Shown here piece by piece: positions 44,800 to 53,445 of a stretch of DNA of 64,000 nt. Location: NCBI GenBank assembly GCA_903941105.1, contig CAJANL010000235.1, positions 1 to 64,000 of the forward strand, read 5' to 3'. The stretch comes from an uncultured Rhodospirillaceae bacterium (GTDB lineage: Bacteria > Pseudomonadota > Alphaproteobacteria > Rhodospirillales > Magnetospirillaceae). The notes under the pieces were generated by a model. That model did not search any database and had not been told where the DNA came from. It worked only from the letters and a program-made list of their open reading frames with translations. Position 1 is the first letter of the stretch, and every line of letters starts with the position of its first letter. A program made the position numbers and the translations under genes.

Positions 44800-46217
44800 C
44801 CGCCCTGCGTCTGGTCATCCCGACCCTGCCGGCGCCGCCCTGGTTGGTCTACACGGCGAATCTCGCATCCGATCTTCTCGGCCTGCCGCAGCCGATGGTG
44901 ATCGTCGGCGCCGATGATGGCGGCCGCGCCGAGGGGCCGAGGATCGGCTACGGCGTTGCCACCCTCGATCAAGCCCCCCGGATTCCCCGGCTTCCCTGCG
45001 CCGCCGACGGGGCCATGGTTGGGGTCGATCTGGATTGCCTCGGGCTGGGGCGGCGCAGTGTCCTTGTCCTCCGCGACACCATCGAGGCCGGATCGGGCCG
45101 CGTCGACCTGCTGTTCAACCTGTTCTCGTATGTGTCCTGTCTGGCCGAGTGGGAGCACGAGCGGGCGAGCGGCTCGCGGCAGTCCTATGCCTGTCGCGTG
45201 CGCGGGGATGCGGCGCGGTACGATCGGCCGTGGGCCAACTATCTGCTGCTTGCCCTTGCCGAAGAAATCGAACGGGCGTTTCCCGGCAGCGTCGATTCCA
45301 GCCGCAAGCAAGCGCGTGTCTACCTTACCCACGATGTGGACGTGCTCGACAAGAAGTTGCCGACGCGCGCCAAGGATACCGCCCGCCATCTATTCAACGC
45401 GGCACGCGACCTGACGCGGGGGCGCATGGGCGATGCCGCCGGGTCCCTGGTGCAGGCCTGGCGGATGGTGGTCGATGACAACGACTATTTCGCCTTGCGC
45501 CACATCGCGGCCGTGGAAGAGGCGCGCCGGGTCAAGTCGGCCTTCAACGTGTTCACCGCGTGCCGGCCGAGCGGGTTCGGCGAGGCCTGGGTCAGCCGGC
45601 TGCTGGACCCGACCTATGATTCGGGCGACGACGCCAGGCTCAGGCCGGTGCTCGACGATCTCGTGGCCGGCGGATGGGAGGTGGGGAGCCACTTCGCCTT
45701 CCACAGCTGGCGTGATCCAGCCCGGATGACGGCCGAGATCGACGGCATGCGGCGCCGCTTCGGCCTGGAGCGGGTGCGGTCCTGCCGCCAGCACTGGCTG
45801 CGGTTCTCCCTCGGCGAGACCTGGGCGGCGCAGACGCAGGCCGGCATCGAGGTGGACACGACGCTCGGCTTCAACGACCGCCCCGGCTTCCGCGCCGGAC
45901 TCGCCGCCGCCTTCCGCCCCTACGACCACCAGCGGCAAGCGGCGCATGAGATCCTCGCCATTCCGACCATGCTGATGGACACCCAGCTCTATTACAGCCG
46001 CAAGATGTCGACTGCCGCCCGGCATGAGCGGATCGCCACGCTGCTCGACCAGTTGATCGAGGTCGGTGGCGAGGCCTGCGTGATCTGGCATACGCATGTG
46101 TTCTCGCCCGACCACGGTTGGGGCCAGGATTACGAGACGTTGCTCGACCTGATCGTCGCCAAGGGACTCGCCACGGCGCTGCCCGCCGACGTCTGTTCAG
46201 CCACCGGGAGGCGATGA
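44796..46217 (+). CDS. polysaccharide deacetylase-like protein (NodB-fold, polysaccharide-locus type)
   Basis: A 473-aa protein. The N-terminal 170 residues resemble the extra domain found before NodB-like domains in glycan clusters. The deacetylase-like part starts with the Asp motif VYLTHDVDVLDKK, carries the metal histidines in GWEVGSHFAFHSW, and ends in RSCRQHWLRFS and VIWHTHVFSPDHGWGQ. No signal peptide is seen, so it may work on a cytoplasmic lipid-linked sugar. It is coupled by ATGA to the gene before it, and its TGA overlaps the asnB-like start by one base. Confidence 0.8.
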   Translation: MTALRLVIPTLPAPPWLVYTANLASDLLGLPQPMVIVGADDGGRAEGPRIGYGVATLDQAPRIPRLPCAADGAMVGVDLDCLGLGRRSVLVLRDTIEAGSGRVDLLFNLFSYVSCLAEWEHERASGSRQSYACRVRGDAARYDRPWANYLLLALAEEIERAFPGSVDSSRKQARVYLTHDVDVLDKKLPTRAKDTARHLFNAARDLTRGRMGDAAGSLVQAWRMVVDDNDYFALRHIAAVEEARRVKSAFNVFTACRPSGFGEAWVSRLLDPTYDSGDDARLRPVLDDLVAGGWEVGSHFAFHSWRDPARMTAEIDGMRRRFGLERVRSCRQHWLRFSLGETWAAQTQAGIEVDTTLGFNDRPGFRAGLAAAFRPYDHQRQAAHEILAIPTMLMDTQLYYSRKMSTAARHERIATLLDQLIEVGGEACVIWHTHVFSPDHGWGQDYETLLDLIVAKGLATALPADVCSATGRR

Positions 46218-48154
46218 TGTGCGGCATTTGCGGCATGCGGCTGTCGGAGGCCAAGGTCGAGGTCCGCGACCTCGCCGCCATGACGGCCCGCCTCCGCCAT
46301 CGGGGGCCGGATGACGAGGGCTATTTTCTCGACCGTGAGTTCGGCGCTGGCCACACCCGCCTCAGCATCATTGACCTGTCCCGCAGCGGTGCCCAGCCGA
46401 TGGTCGACCCCTCCGGGCGCTATTGCATGGTCTTCAACGGCGAAATCTACAATGCGCCCGCCTTGCGCGCCCGGCTGGAGACGGAGGGCGAGCGGTTCCG
46501 GGGCCACAGCGACACCGAGGTGTTGCTCCGCCTGTTCGCGAGAGACGGGGCGGCTTGCCTTGCCCAGTTGAACGGCATGTTCGCCTTCGCGGTGTGGGAT
46601 CGTCGCGAGCGGTCGCTATTCCTGGCCCGTGACCCGTTCGGCATCAAGCCGCTTTATGTAGCGGAAACCCGGCATGGCGTCGCCTTCGCCTCGGAGATCA
46701 AGGCGCTGCTGACCTTCGACGGCCTGGAGGCGGCGCTGAACCCGGCGGGGCTCGCCGATTACCTCACCTTCCAGTATGCCCTTGGCGACAAGACCCTGTT
46801 CCAGGTTGTGCGGAAGCTTCTGCCCGGTCGGTGGCTGAAATTCGGGCCGGACGGTATGCGCCAGGAAGGCCGGTTCTGGTGCATCCGCTTCGACAGGCGC
46901 GACATGGCCCCCGAAGCCGCCGTGACCGAGTTGCACGCCCTTTTGGACGATTCGGTGCGAAGCCAGCTGCGCAGCGACGTGCCGGTTGGGTGCCACCTCA
47001 GCGGCGGCATCGACACCGGCACCATCACCGCCCTGGCGCGCCGGCATCACCCCGGCCGGATCGAGGCGTTCACTGCCCGGTTCGCGGGCGGCGGTCAGTT
47101 CGACGACAGCCACTTCGCCCGGATCAGCGCCGCTCACATCGGCTGCGATCTCCACGAGATCGTTCCCGATGCCGAGGATTTCCGGCGCGAGTTCGACCGG
47201 CTGATCTGGGCTTTGGATGAGCCGGTCGCCGCGCCGGGGTCGTTCGCCCAATACTTCGTCTCGAAGCTGGCCGCCACACGGGTCAAGGTGGTTCTCGGCG
47301 GCCAGGGTGCCGATGAGCTGGCGGGTGGCTATGCCCGATACCTGATATTCGCGCTCGACATGGCCCTCAAGGCAGACATTCACCAGAAAGACCAGGGTCT
47401 CGGGCTCGACCTCGCGGCGATCCGTCCCGGGCTGCCCCAACTGGCCAACTATTTCCCCCTGATGCAGCAATCCTTCGGCAGGGGGCTGTCGGAACGCCCG
47501 GCCGAGCGCTTCCTGTCGCTGATCCGCCGCCAGGACGATACCTGCGATCTGCTGAGGCCGGGGCTGGTTGACCCCCGCGACACCGTCGCCGAGTATGAGG
47601 CGCTGTTCGACGCGCCCGGCCCACAGGTGTCGCTGCTGGACAAGGTGCTGCATTTCGAGACGACCCAGTGGCTGCCGGCCCTTCTTCAGGTGGAGGACCG
47701 CACCTCCATGGCATGGTCGCTGGAGTCGCGGGTGCCATTCCTCGATACCCGCATCGCCGAACTGCTGTTTTCGTTGCCACCTGCCACCAAGCTGCGCGAC
47801 GGGCGCCTGAAACACCTCGTCCGCGCCGCGGCGGCGGATCTGCTGGCTCCAGAGATCGCCTCGCGCCGCGACAAGGTGGGGTTTCCTGTGCCGGTCAACC
47901 AATGGCTTGGCGGGCCGCTGTCGGGATGGCTGCGCGAGCGCCTCCTCGAGACGCCTGGGGGAAGCTTCGCCGGGTTCTTCCAGCGGCGGCAGGTCGAGAC
48001 GCAGGTGTCGGCCGGCAGCAAGTTTGGCCGCGAGGTCTGGGGGCTGTTGTGCCTTGAAAGCTGGTCGCGGCAGTTCCTCGATCAGCCCGCCGCCGGCTAT
48101 GGGGACTCCGTCGACCCGGCCAGGGTCGTCGATGTCGGCGGGACCGTCATTTGA
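46217..48154 (+). CDS. AsnB-type glutamine-dependent amidotransferase
   Basis: A 645-aa enzyme with an N-terminal class II glutaminase domain and a C-terminal ATP-dependent synthetase domain. ATG 46217, not the adjacent ATG 46214, is chosen because the nucleophilic cysteine must be residue 2 (MCGICG). The glutamine pocket is seen in HTRLSIIDL and FNGEIYN. The pyrophosphate-binding loop is LSGGIDTGTI at about 261-270 instead of the usual SGGxDSS. In O-antigen clusters such proteins (for example WbpS of Pseudomonas) amidate uronic acids rather than aspartate. That role fits this operon. The 3' end overlaps the convergent radical SAM gene by 8 bp. Confidence 0.9.
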   Translation: MCGICGMRLSEAKVEVRDLAAMTARLRHRGPDDEGYFLDREFGAGHTRLSIIDLSRSGAQPMVDPSGRYCMVFNGEIYNAPALRARLETEGERFRGHSDTEVLLRLFARDGAACLAQLNGMFAFAVWDRRERSLFLARDPFGIKPLYVAETRHGVAFASEIKALLTFDGLEAALNPAGLADYLTFQYALGDKTLFQVVRKLLPGRWLKFGPDGMRQEGRFWCIRFDRRDMAPEAAVTELHALLDDSVRSQLRSDVPVGCHLSGGIDTGTITALARRHHPGRIEAFTARFAGGGQFDDSHFARISAAHIGCDLHEIVPDAEDFRREFDRLIWALDEPVAAPGSFAQYFVSKLAATRVKVVLGGQGADELAGGYARYLIFALDMALKADIHQKDQGLGLDLAAIRPGLPQLANYFPLMQQSFGRGLSERPAERFLSLIRRQDDTCDLLRPGLVDPRDTVAEYEALFDAPGPQVSLLDKVLHFETTQWLPALLQVEDRTSMAWSLESRVPFLDTRIAELLFSLPPATKLRDGRLKHLVRAAAADLLAPEIASRRDKVGFPVPVNQWLGGPLSGWLRERLLETPGGSFAGFFQRRQVETQVSAGSKFGREVWGLLCLESWSRQFLDQPAAGYGDSVDPARVVDVGGTVI

Positions 48155-49667
48155 GCTTCAGCAGGCTCTGCTTGAACAGGTGCATGCCGATGCGTGCCTT
48201 GCGCACGAACTCGGTGGGGCTTTTCAGCTTCATCACTTCCCGCACCAGGTATTTTGGCCGGAAATAGAACGACCGCACCGCCTTCTGCTGCAATTGGCGA
48301 AGGGTGTCGAGCGAGACGTGGGTCTCGATGACTTCCTGTTGTAGGCTCTCCACCGGGTCGATGGCATGGTCGCGCCAATAGTCGCGCCGGATCAGGCCGC
48401 TGCCCAGAGCCTCCAGGTACATTTCGGTGCCGGCATAGGGAATGGTGATGGAGAACTCGGCGTAGTCGGCATTGATTGACAATGCAAAGGCGATCGTCTC
48501 CTCCATGTCCTCGCGGCTTTCGCCGTGGTTGCCGAACATGAAATAGGACAGCACCGTCAGCCCATTGCGCTTGGCCAGGTCGACCGCGGTTCGTGCCTGC
48601 TCGACGGTGATGCGCTTCTTCATCAACTCGATGACCCGTTGAACTCCGGATTCGATGCCGTAGTGAATGCGGCGGCAGCCGGCGCGATGCATCAGGGCCA
48701 GCAGTTCGTCTTCGACCGAACTGACCCGGTCGCGCACCGACCACGTCACCTCGCGATGCAGCCCGCTGTCTATCAAGCCGTGGCAGATTTCGCGGAGGCG
48801 GGTCTTCGACCAGGTGAAGGTATCGTCGTAGATCTCGACTTCCTTGATTCCCATCTGGTGGATCTGGCGGAATTCGGCGACGACGCTGGCGGCGCTGCGC
48901 GACAGGGTCTTCTGGAAGTTCAGCTTGCAGAAGGTGCAGCGGTGGGGACAGCCGCGGCTGGTGATCATCGTCGTCACGAACGCTTCCGAACTCAGCACCG
49001 ACTTGTAGTGCTTGTGCGGCAACAAGGTGCGGTCGGGGATGGGAAGCGAATCCAGATCGGCATGGATGTGGAACAGGTCATCGCCGGTCTTGAGCCCGCC
49101 TGCAACCTTGATGTGCAGGCCGGGGAAGTCGTTGTCCAACCGGTCGTTGGCGACCATGTTGCACAGATACAGGAACGGCACCTCTCCGTCGCCGACGACG
49201 ACTGAATCTACAAAGGGGTGGTCCAGGGTCTCGCCGGGGAAGATGCTGACATGGGGGCCGCCATAGGTGAGGTGTGCGTGGGGCAGCCTTTCCTTGATCA
49301 GCCGGCCGGTCTTGTGGGCGGGGAACCAGAAGTCGGTCCAGGCCGATATCCCCACCACGTCCGGGGCGAACGCAGCCACCTGTTCGACCACGGCGGCGAA
49401 GTCGAGCCGCTCGGCGATGGCGTCGATGACGAGCACCGTATGGGGGGAGTGGGTCTTGACCATGGTGGCGACATAGAGCACCCCCAGGGGCGGCTTGTAG
49501 CCCAGTTCCTCCATGCCGTTTTCGTAATGGGGCAGCAGGGTCTTGACGCCGCCCGATTCAGGCGGCTGGATGACGCAGACCCGCAGCGGCCGCTGGGCGT
49601 CGGTCATATGGGCCGGGGCGCTTTCGGCGCTGGCGCGGCTTCGAAGCAGGAAATCCTTGGTACTCAT
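48147..49667 (-). CDS. B12-binding-domain radical SAM protein (second)
   Basis: A 506-aa enzyme. A cobalamin-binding-type domain spans about residues 25-180 (IQPPESGGVKTLLP, GYKPPLGVLYVATMVK, YGGPHVSIFPGETL). The radical SAM cysteines are 240, 244 and 247 (SRGCPHRCTFCKLN). Other landmarks are EVEIYDDTFTWSKTRLREIC and YFMFGNHGESREDMEETI. It differs clearly from the first radical SAM protein in the window. ATG 49667 overlaps the stop of the truncated upstream gene by ATGA. The likely role is methylation or C-C chemistry on the surface glycan or its lipid carrier. Confidence 0.88.
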   Translation of the reverse strand: MSTKDFLLRSRASAESAPAHMTDAQRPLRVCVIQPPESGGVKTLLPHYENGMEELGYKPPLGVLYVATMVKTHSPHTVLVIDAIAERLDFAAVVEQVAAFAPDVVGISAWTDFWFPAHKTGRLIKERLPHAHLTYGGPHVSIFPGETLDHPFVDSVVVGDGEVPFLYLCNMVANDRLDNDFPGLHIKVAGGLKTGDDLFHIHADLDSLPIPDRTLLPHKHYKSVLSSEAFVTTMITSRGCPHRCTFCKLNFQKTLSRSAASVVAEFRQIHQMGIKEVEIYDDTFTWSKTRLREICHGLIDSGLHREVTWSVRDRVSSVEDELLALMHRAGCRRIHYGIESGVQRVIELMKKRITVEQARTAVDLAKRNGLTVLSYFMFGNHGESREDMEETIAFALSINADYAEFSITIPYAGTEMYLEALGSGLIRRDYWRDHAIDPVESLQQEVIETHVSLDTLRQLQQKAVRSFYFRPKYLVREVMKLKSPTEFVRKARIGMHLFKQSLLKLK

Positions 49668-50184
49668 CGGTTGACCAGCCCCCGGATGGCGGCAAAGGCG
49701 TTCATCGTACACTCACTGCCGTCACCATCCCGCCGCATGTAGGACAGCATGGGGCGGCGATCGTGGTCGACGGTGCCATAGAGAACGCCCCCCACGCCGG
49801 CCGTCAGCCGGTCGGTCCACGCCGTGTCCTGGTAGGATGCCTTGATCACCACACAGCCGCGGCGGAACAGTTCAACGCATTTCGGTAAATGCCGGATGAA
49901 GCCGAAGTCCACATACACGCAGGGCACTCCCGCCGTCAGGCAATCCATGAAGCCGAAACCGAACAAGTCACTGACCACAATGTCGGCCGTGGGCAGGACT
50001 TCGGCAAGGGGCGCGGACGACATCGTCGCCCCCGGACATTCCAGATGTTCGATCTGCTGCGGCCGCAGGGGAAGCTTTCCCATCTCTCCCCGGTCGTTGG
50101 GGTGGCATTTGTATAGGACCTCGGCACCGGGTATCCGCGTCAGCGCTCCGACCTGTAGCAGGTGGCCGTGCCATTCGGCAAGAT
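49664..50184 (-). pseudogene. 5'-truncated gene, C-terminal glycosyltransferase/glycerophosphotransferase-like fragment
   Basis: An open frame of about 170 codons whose 5' part is missing. The surviving part reads AEVLYKCHPNDRGEMGK, then TADIVVSDLFGFGFMDC and TAGVPCVYVDFG, a GT-B-like C-terminal half (nucleotide-sugar or CDP-glycerol transferase style). Upstream of about 50185 the sequence changes to an IS3-type OrfA remnant, and the frame simply runs through it by chance. Its TGA still overlaps the next gene's ATG, so it was once an intact upstream partner of the second radical SAM gene. Confidence 0.6.
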
Positions 50185-50330
50185 CGTCAGATCGGCGACC
50201 ACTTCCTTCAAGTCGCGCATCTCGCGGCGCAGCTCCCTGACCTCGCAGGTGCTGGCCTGATCGGCTGCGGATTTCGGCGCCATGGATTTCTGTCTCATCT
50301 TCGCTTTCTTCGGTCATTACGATGAGCCAG
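50185..50330 (-). pseudogene. IS3-type transposase OrfA remnant
   Basis: In a different minus-strand frame from the truncated gene this stretch reads KSAADQASTCEVRELRREMR and DLKEVVADLT. This is the leucine-zipper-like C-terminal helix of IS3-family OrfA proteins, normally continued by LENRLLKKS. The helix stops at 50185, where the truncated glycan gene begins. No terminal inverted repeats or OrfB were found. From here to 50527 nothing else is recognisable. Confidence 0.5.
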
Positions 50331-50527
50331 AAATTTGCCGTTACGCAAATGCCCCGATTTGTCCCACGGGTGCTGACGTCAGACAATCGCGCATACGTGT
50401 CCAGAGGCGGCGCTCGATTAGGTTGGGTCGAACGCTGTTTATTCTGCTGACATTGAATGGGGTCATCACCGGAGAAACCCCTAAGTAGGGCACCCGCAAG
50501 GGCGCAGCCCAACAGGAAGCTGGCGCC

Positions 50528-51358
50528 TCATCCGCAGCCCGGGACTTGGCTTAGCAATTCTCGCCAGCGTTCCTTCCACCCCGTCTCGTGGGTTGCACCG
50601 GGCACCGTTCTGGCCGTGACACAGGCCGATCCGGCGGCTTGCCGGAACCGTTCGGCGATGGCCGGGGGCACGGTCCTGTCCGCCATGCCGCTCCAGTGTA
50701 TTTGCGGTATGCGGGCAACCTGTGAGGCAACGTCGACGGCATTAAGCGACCCGGACAGGGGCGAGACCTTGTTGAGGCGATTGACCTCCGCATGATCCAG
50801 GTTTCCCGCCACGGTCCGAATGGAGGCCACATCCTTGCGGCTGGCCGCGACCAGCACCGCCACGGCCCCGCCGCCGGAATAGCCGACGAGATTGATCTTC
50901 TGGCCGGGGGCCTGGGTCAGGACCTGGTCGATCGCTTGCCCCATCGACGCGATGACTTCCGGCGCGAACCGCTTGCCGGTCCAATAGGGGGTGCCACAAG
51001 TGGGATTCTTTGCCCTGGCGGTGAACTGGCAGGGCCGGGCGAGATAGACGACGTTCGCCCCCTGATCGACCGAGGCCAGTGCCAACCCCAGTGCTTCCCT
51101 CGGAGTCGGGTCGAGCGAGACCTCGGTACGCGACAGCCATGCCAGCCCGTCGCCCTCGATATAGATGGTGACGGGCTGCCCCGGATCGCGGATGCGGGCA
51201 AACGTGGTCAGCGCGAACGGATCGGTCTTGATCAACATCCGCTGGAGGCCAGCCGGTCTCGCCAGCGCGTCGGCATTCGCATCACGGTCGATGGCGGCGC
51301 ACCCGGCGAGCCCCGGGAATGCTGCGGCCAATAGCGTAAACAGCCGTGTCTTTTGCAT
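50528..51358 (-). CDS. alpha/beta-hydrolase lipoprotein
   Basis: A 276-aa predicted lipoprotein. The signal peptide ends in the lipobox PGLAGC, with lipidated Cys20. The hydrolase fold has the nucleophile elbow GYSGGG with Ser161, and the likely catalytic His257 lies in PGATHETGW. The substrate is unknown; an esterase or cell-envelope hydrolase is likely. Its ATG overlaps the TGA of the upstream autotransporter by one base, so the two autotransporters and this gene appear to form one operon. Confidence 0.82.
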   Translation of the reverse strand: MQKTRLFTLLAAAFPGLAGCAAIDRDANADALARPAGLQRMLIKTDPFALTTFARIRDPGQPVTIYIEGDGLAWLSRTEVSLDPTPREALGLALASVDQGANVVYLARPCQFTARAKNPTCGTPYWTGKRFAPEVIASMGQAIDQVLTQAPGQKINLVGYSGGGAVAVLVAASRKDVASIRTVAGNLDHAEVNRLNKVSPLSGSLNAVDVASQVARIPQIHWSGMADRTVPPAIAERFRQAAGSACVTARTVPGATHETGWKERWRELLSQVPGCG

Positions 51359-53445
51359 CAGAAGCCCTGCTTTATCGTTAGCAATCCGGTATGACTGGTG
51401 TAGCCGGTCCGTAGGTCACCCTGGTATTCGAGCCGCAGGGACAGATCATCGCTACGTTGCAGGGTGCCGCCAAGCACTACCTCCGCACCGTTGGATGGAA
51501 GACGGGCAGTATTCAGTACATAGCCTGCGCCGCTGAGATTGGCGACGGTGACGATGGGGCTATGGACATAGTCATGGTGCCAGCCAGCCTGGGCATCGCC
51601 GGTCAGCGGCCCCCAAGCCGTGTCGATGCGGCGTGCCAGCTTGACGCCCAGCACATTCTCGACATTGTTGAAGCTCTGCCCCTCCACGTTCTGGTTCACC
51701 GAGCTGCCGGTCTCGGTATAGCCCTGGTTCCATACCCGAGAGGCGCGGAGGCTGCCCATGGGGGTGACGGTGAGGGCCTCGTTCATCGCGAGGTCATATC
51801 CGGCGGTCAGCTTTGCCTGCCCCTGCCAGCCGTGATACTCGGCGTTCGCCGTCTCGCCCAGAAAGCTGATGCCGCGCTTCTGGTCGTAATGATTGAACCC
51901 AACCGAGGTCAGTCCCTGCAGCCATAGCGCCTCTGCCGAGGGGCGCCAGGTGGCGTAGAGGTTCAGTTGGTAAGTGTCGGTGACGCTGGAATTGCCCGAG
52001 GCGCTGTCGCGGCCCTTGGCGGCGTTGCGCAGCCAATTGACGGTGGCGCCGGCCACCACGTTGTCGGAGGCATGCACGTCGGCACCGAACAGCAGGCCAT
52101 AGGCGTTGGATGAAAAGCCGCTGCCCGCCGACGAGGTGTCCAGATTGGTGTGGTTGCCCAGCACCTGTCCCCACAGCGCCCCCTTGTTATAGCCGTTACC
52201 GGTCGAGACGCCCGTGGTGGTGCCCTGGCCGTCGGAATTTCGGCTCATGCGGCCGCTCAGATGGTTGCCGATTGCGGCATTGCTGGGAGTGGTGGTCGAG
52301 CCGCTGGCCGCTACCGAAGCGGACAGGCTGGTGGCGCCCAACTGGCTCATGGCGCGCTGCTGCTCCGATCCCGACAGGACGGCCAAGCCCGACAACTGGT
52401 TGGCCAGGCCGCCCTGGGCGGCGATCTGGTCGAGGGTCTGACCGAGGGCGATGCCGTTTCCCCCCATCGGCCGGCCAACCACGGCCCAGGCGGAAGACCT
52501 GATGGTTAGGTTGTAGCAGTAGGTCGAAACGCCACAACTGCCGCTCAGCCCCAAGGCGTAGGTCATGCCGCCCACCGTCACATAGCTGAAGGTCAGCGGC
52601 GAACTGGAGGCGATGACGTCGGCATAGGTGCTGGCGGCATAATTGACGCCGCTGGCCTTGGCGAGGCCGTAGGTCAGGTTGGTGTCGGTGGTGGTGAAGA
52701 CCACCGTGCCGGGGGAGGCGGCGCTGCTGAAATAGGTGTTGTAGGTACCGGGCAGAGTTCCATTAAAGGTAAGGCCGCGCTGGGCGTTGGTCAGGGTGCC
52801 GATGGTGCCGGTGTTGTCGATGCCGTATGAACCGCCACCGCCGGTGATGGTGCCGGTATTGGTCAGGGTGCTGATGCCAAGTTCGACGTTTAAAATGGCG
52901 CTGCCGTTGCTGCTGGTGATGATGCCGGAATTGATTAGAGCATCAGTGGAAAATATATATACAGCTTGGCCCCAATTGCCGGTGTTGGAGATGGTCCCGG
53001 TGTTAGTCAGGGTGCCCATGAAACCGGTGTGTATGGTGTAGGTCGTAAAATTGGCACCGCTGATGATGGTGCCGCCATTGCTCAGGGAGGTAATGTTGCC
53101 TTTATTGTCGACCGCAGTATCGTGACCGCTAATTGTACCGGTGTTGATAAGGGTGCCTATAGTGGCAAGTGGGTCATTATAGATGCCGCGTGTGTTTGAT
53201 CCGCTGCCAATGATGGTGCCATCGTTAGTCAATGCACCGATATTCTAAAAATTTATTATGGCGTGGCCGTGGTTATTCGTGTTCTCCACCCTCACTCCGC
53301 TGGCGACACTGAAATCCCCATCCGCAGGAATGGTGTAGGCGGTGTTGGTGCTCGGGATTGCCGTCTCGGCCCAGGCGGCACTTGCCGCCATCAAGGCCGG
53401 GAACGCCACGGCGGAGCACAGGAGGACGCGAAGGCGCACGATCAA
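51358..53445 (-). pseudogene. autotransporter interrupted by one in-frame TAG codon
   Basis: The frame opens with a signal peptide (VRLRVLLCSAVAFPALMAAS... ending AWA-ET). It runs 66 codons to TAG at 53245-53247 and continues in the same frame for a further 628 codons (first codon after the TAG is AAT at 53244). The passenger is built of beta-helix repeats such as GTLTNTGTISNTG. The last 270 residues or so are a classical autotransporter barrel ending in the BAM signal phenylalanine (LLTIKQGF). No frameshift is needed. It is either an amber-inactivated gene or a read-through gene. The start is TTG 53445 or GTG 53439, overlapping the upstream stop. Confidence 0.82.
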
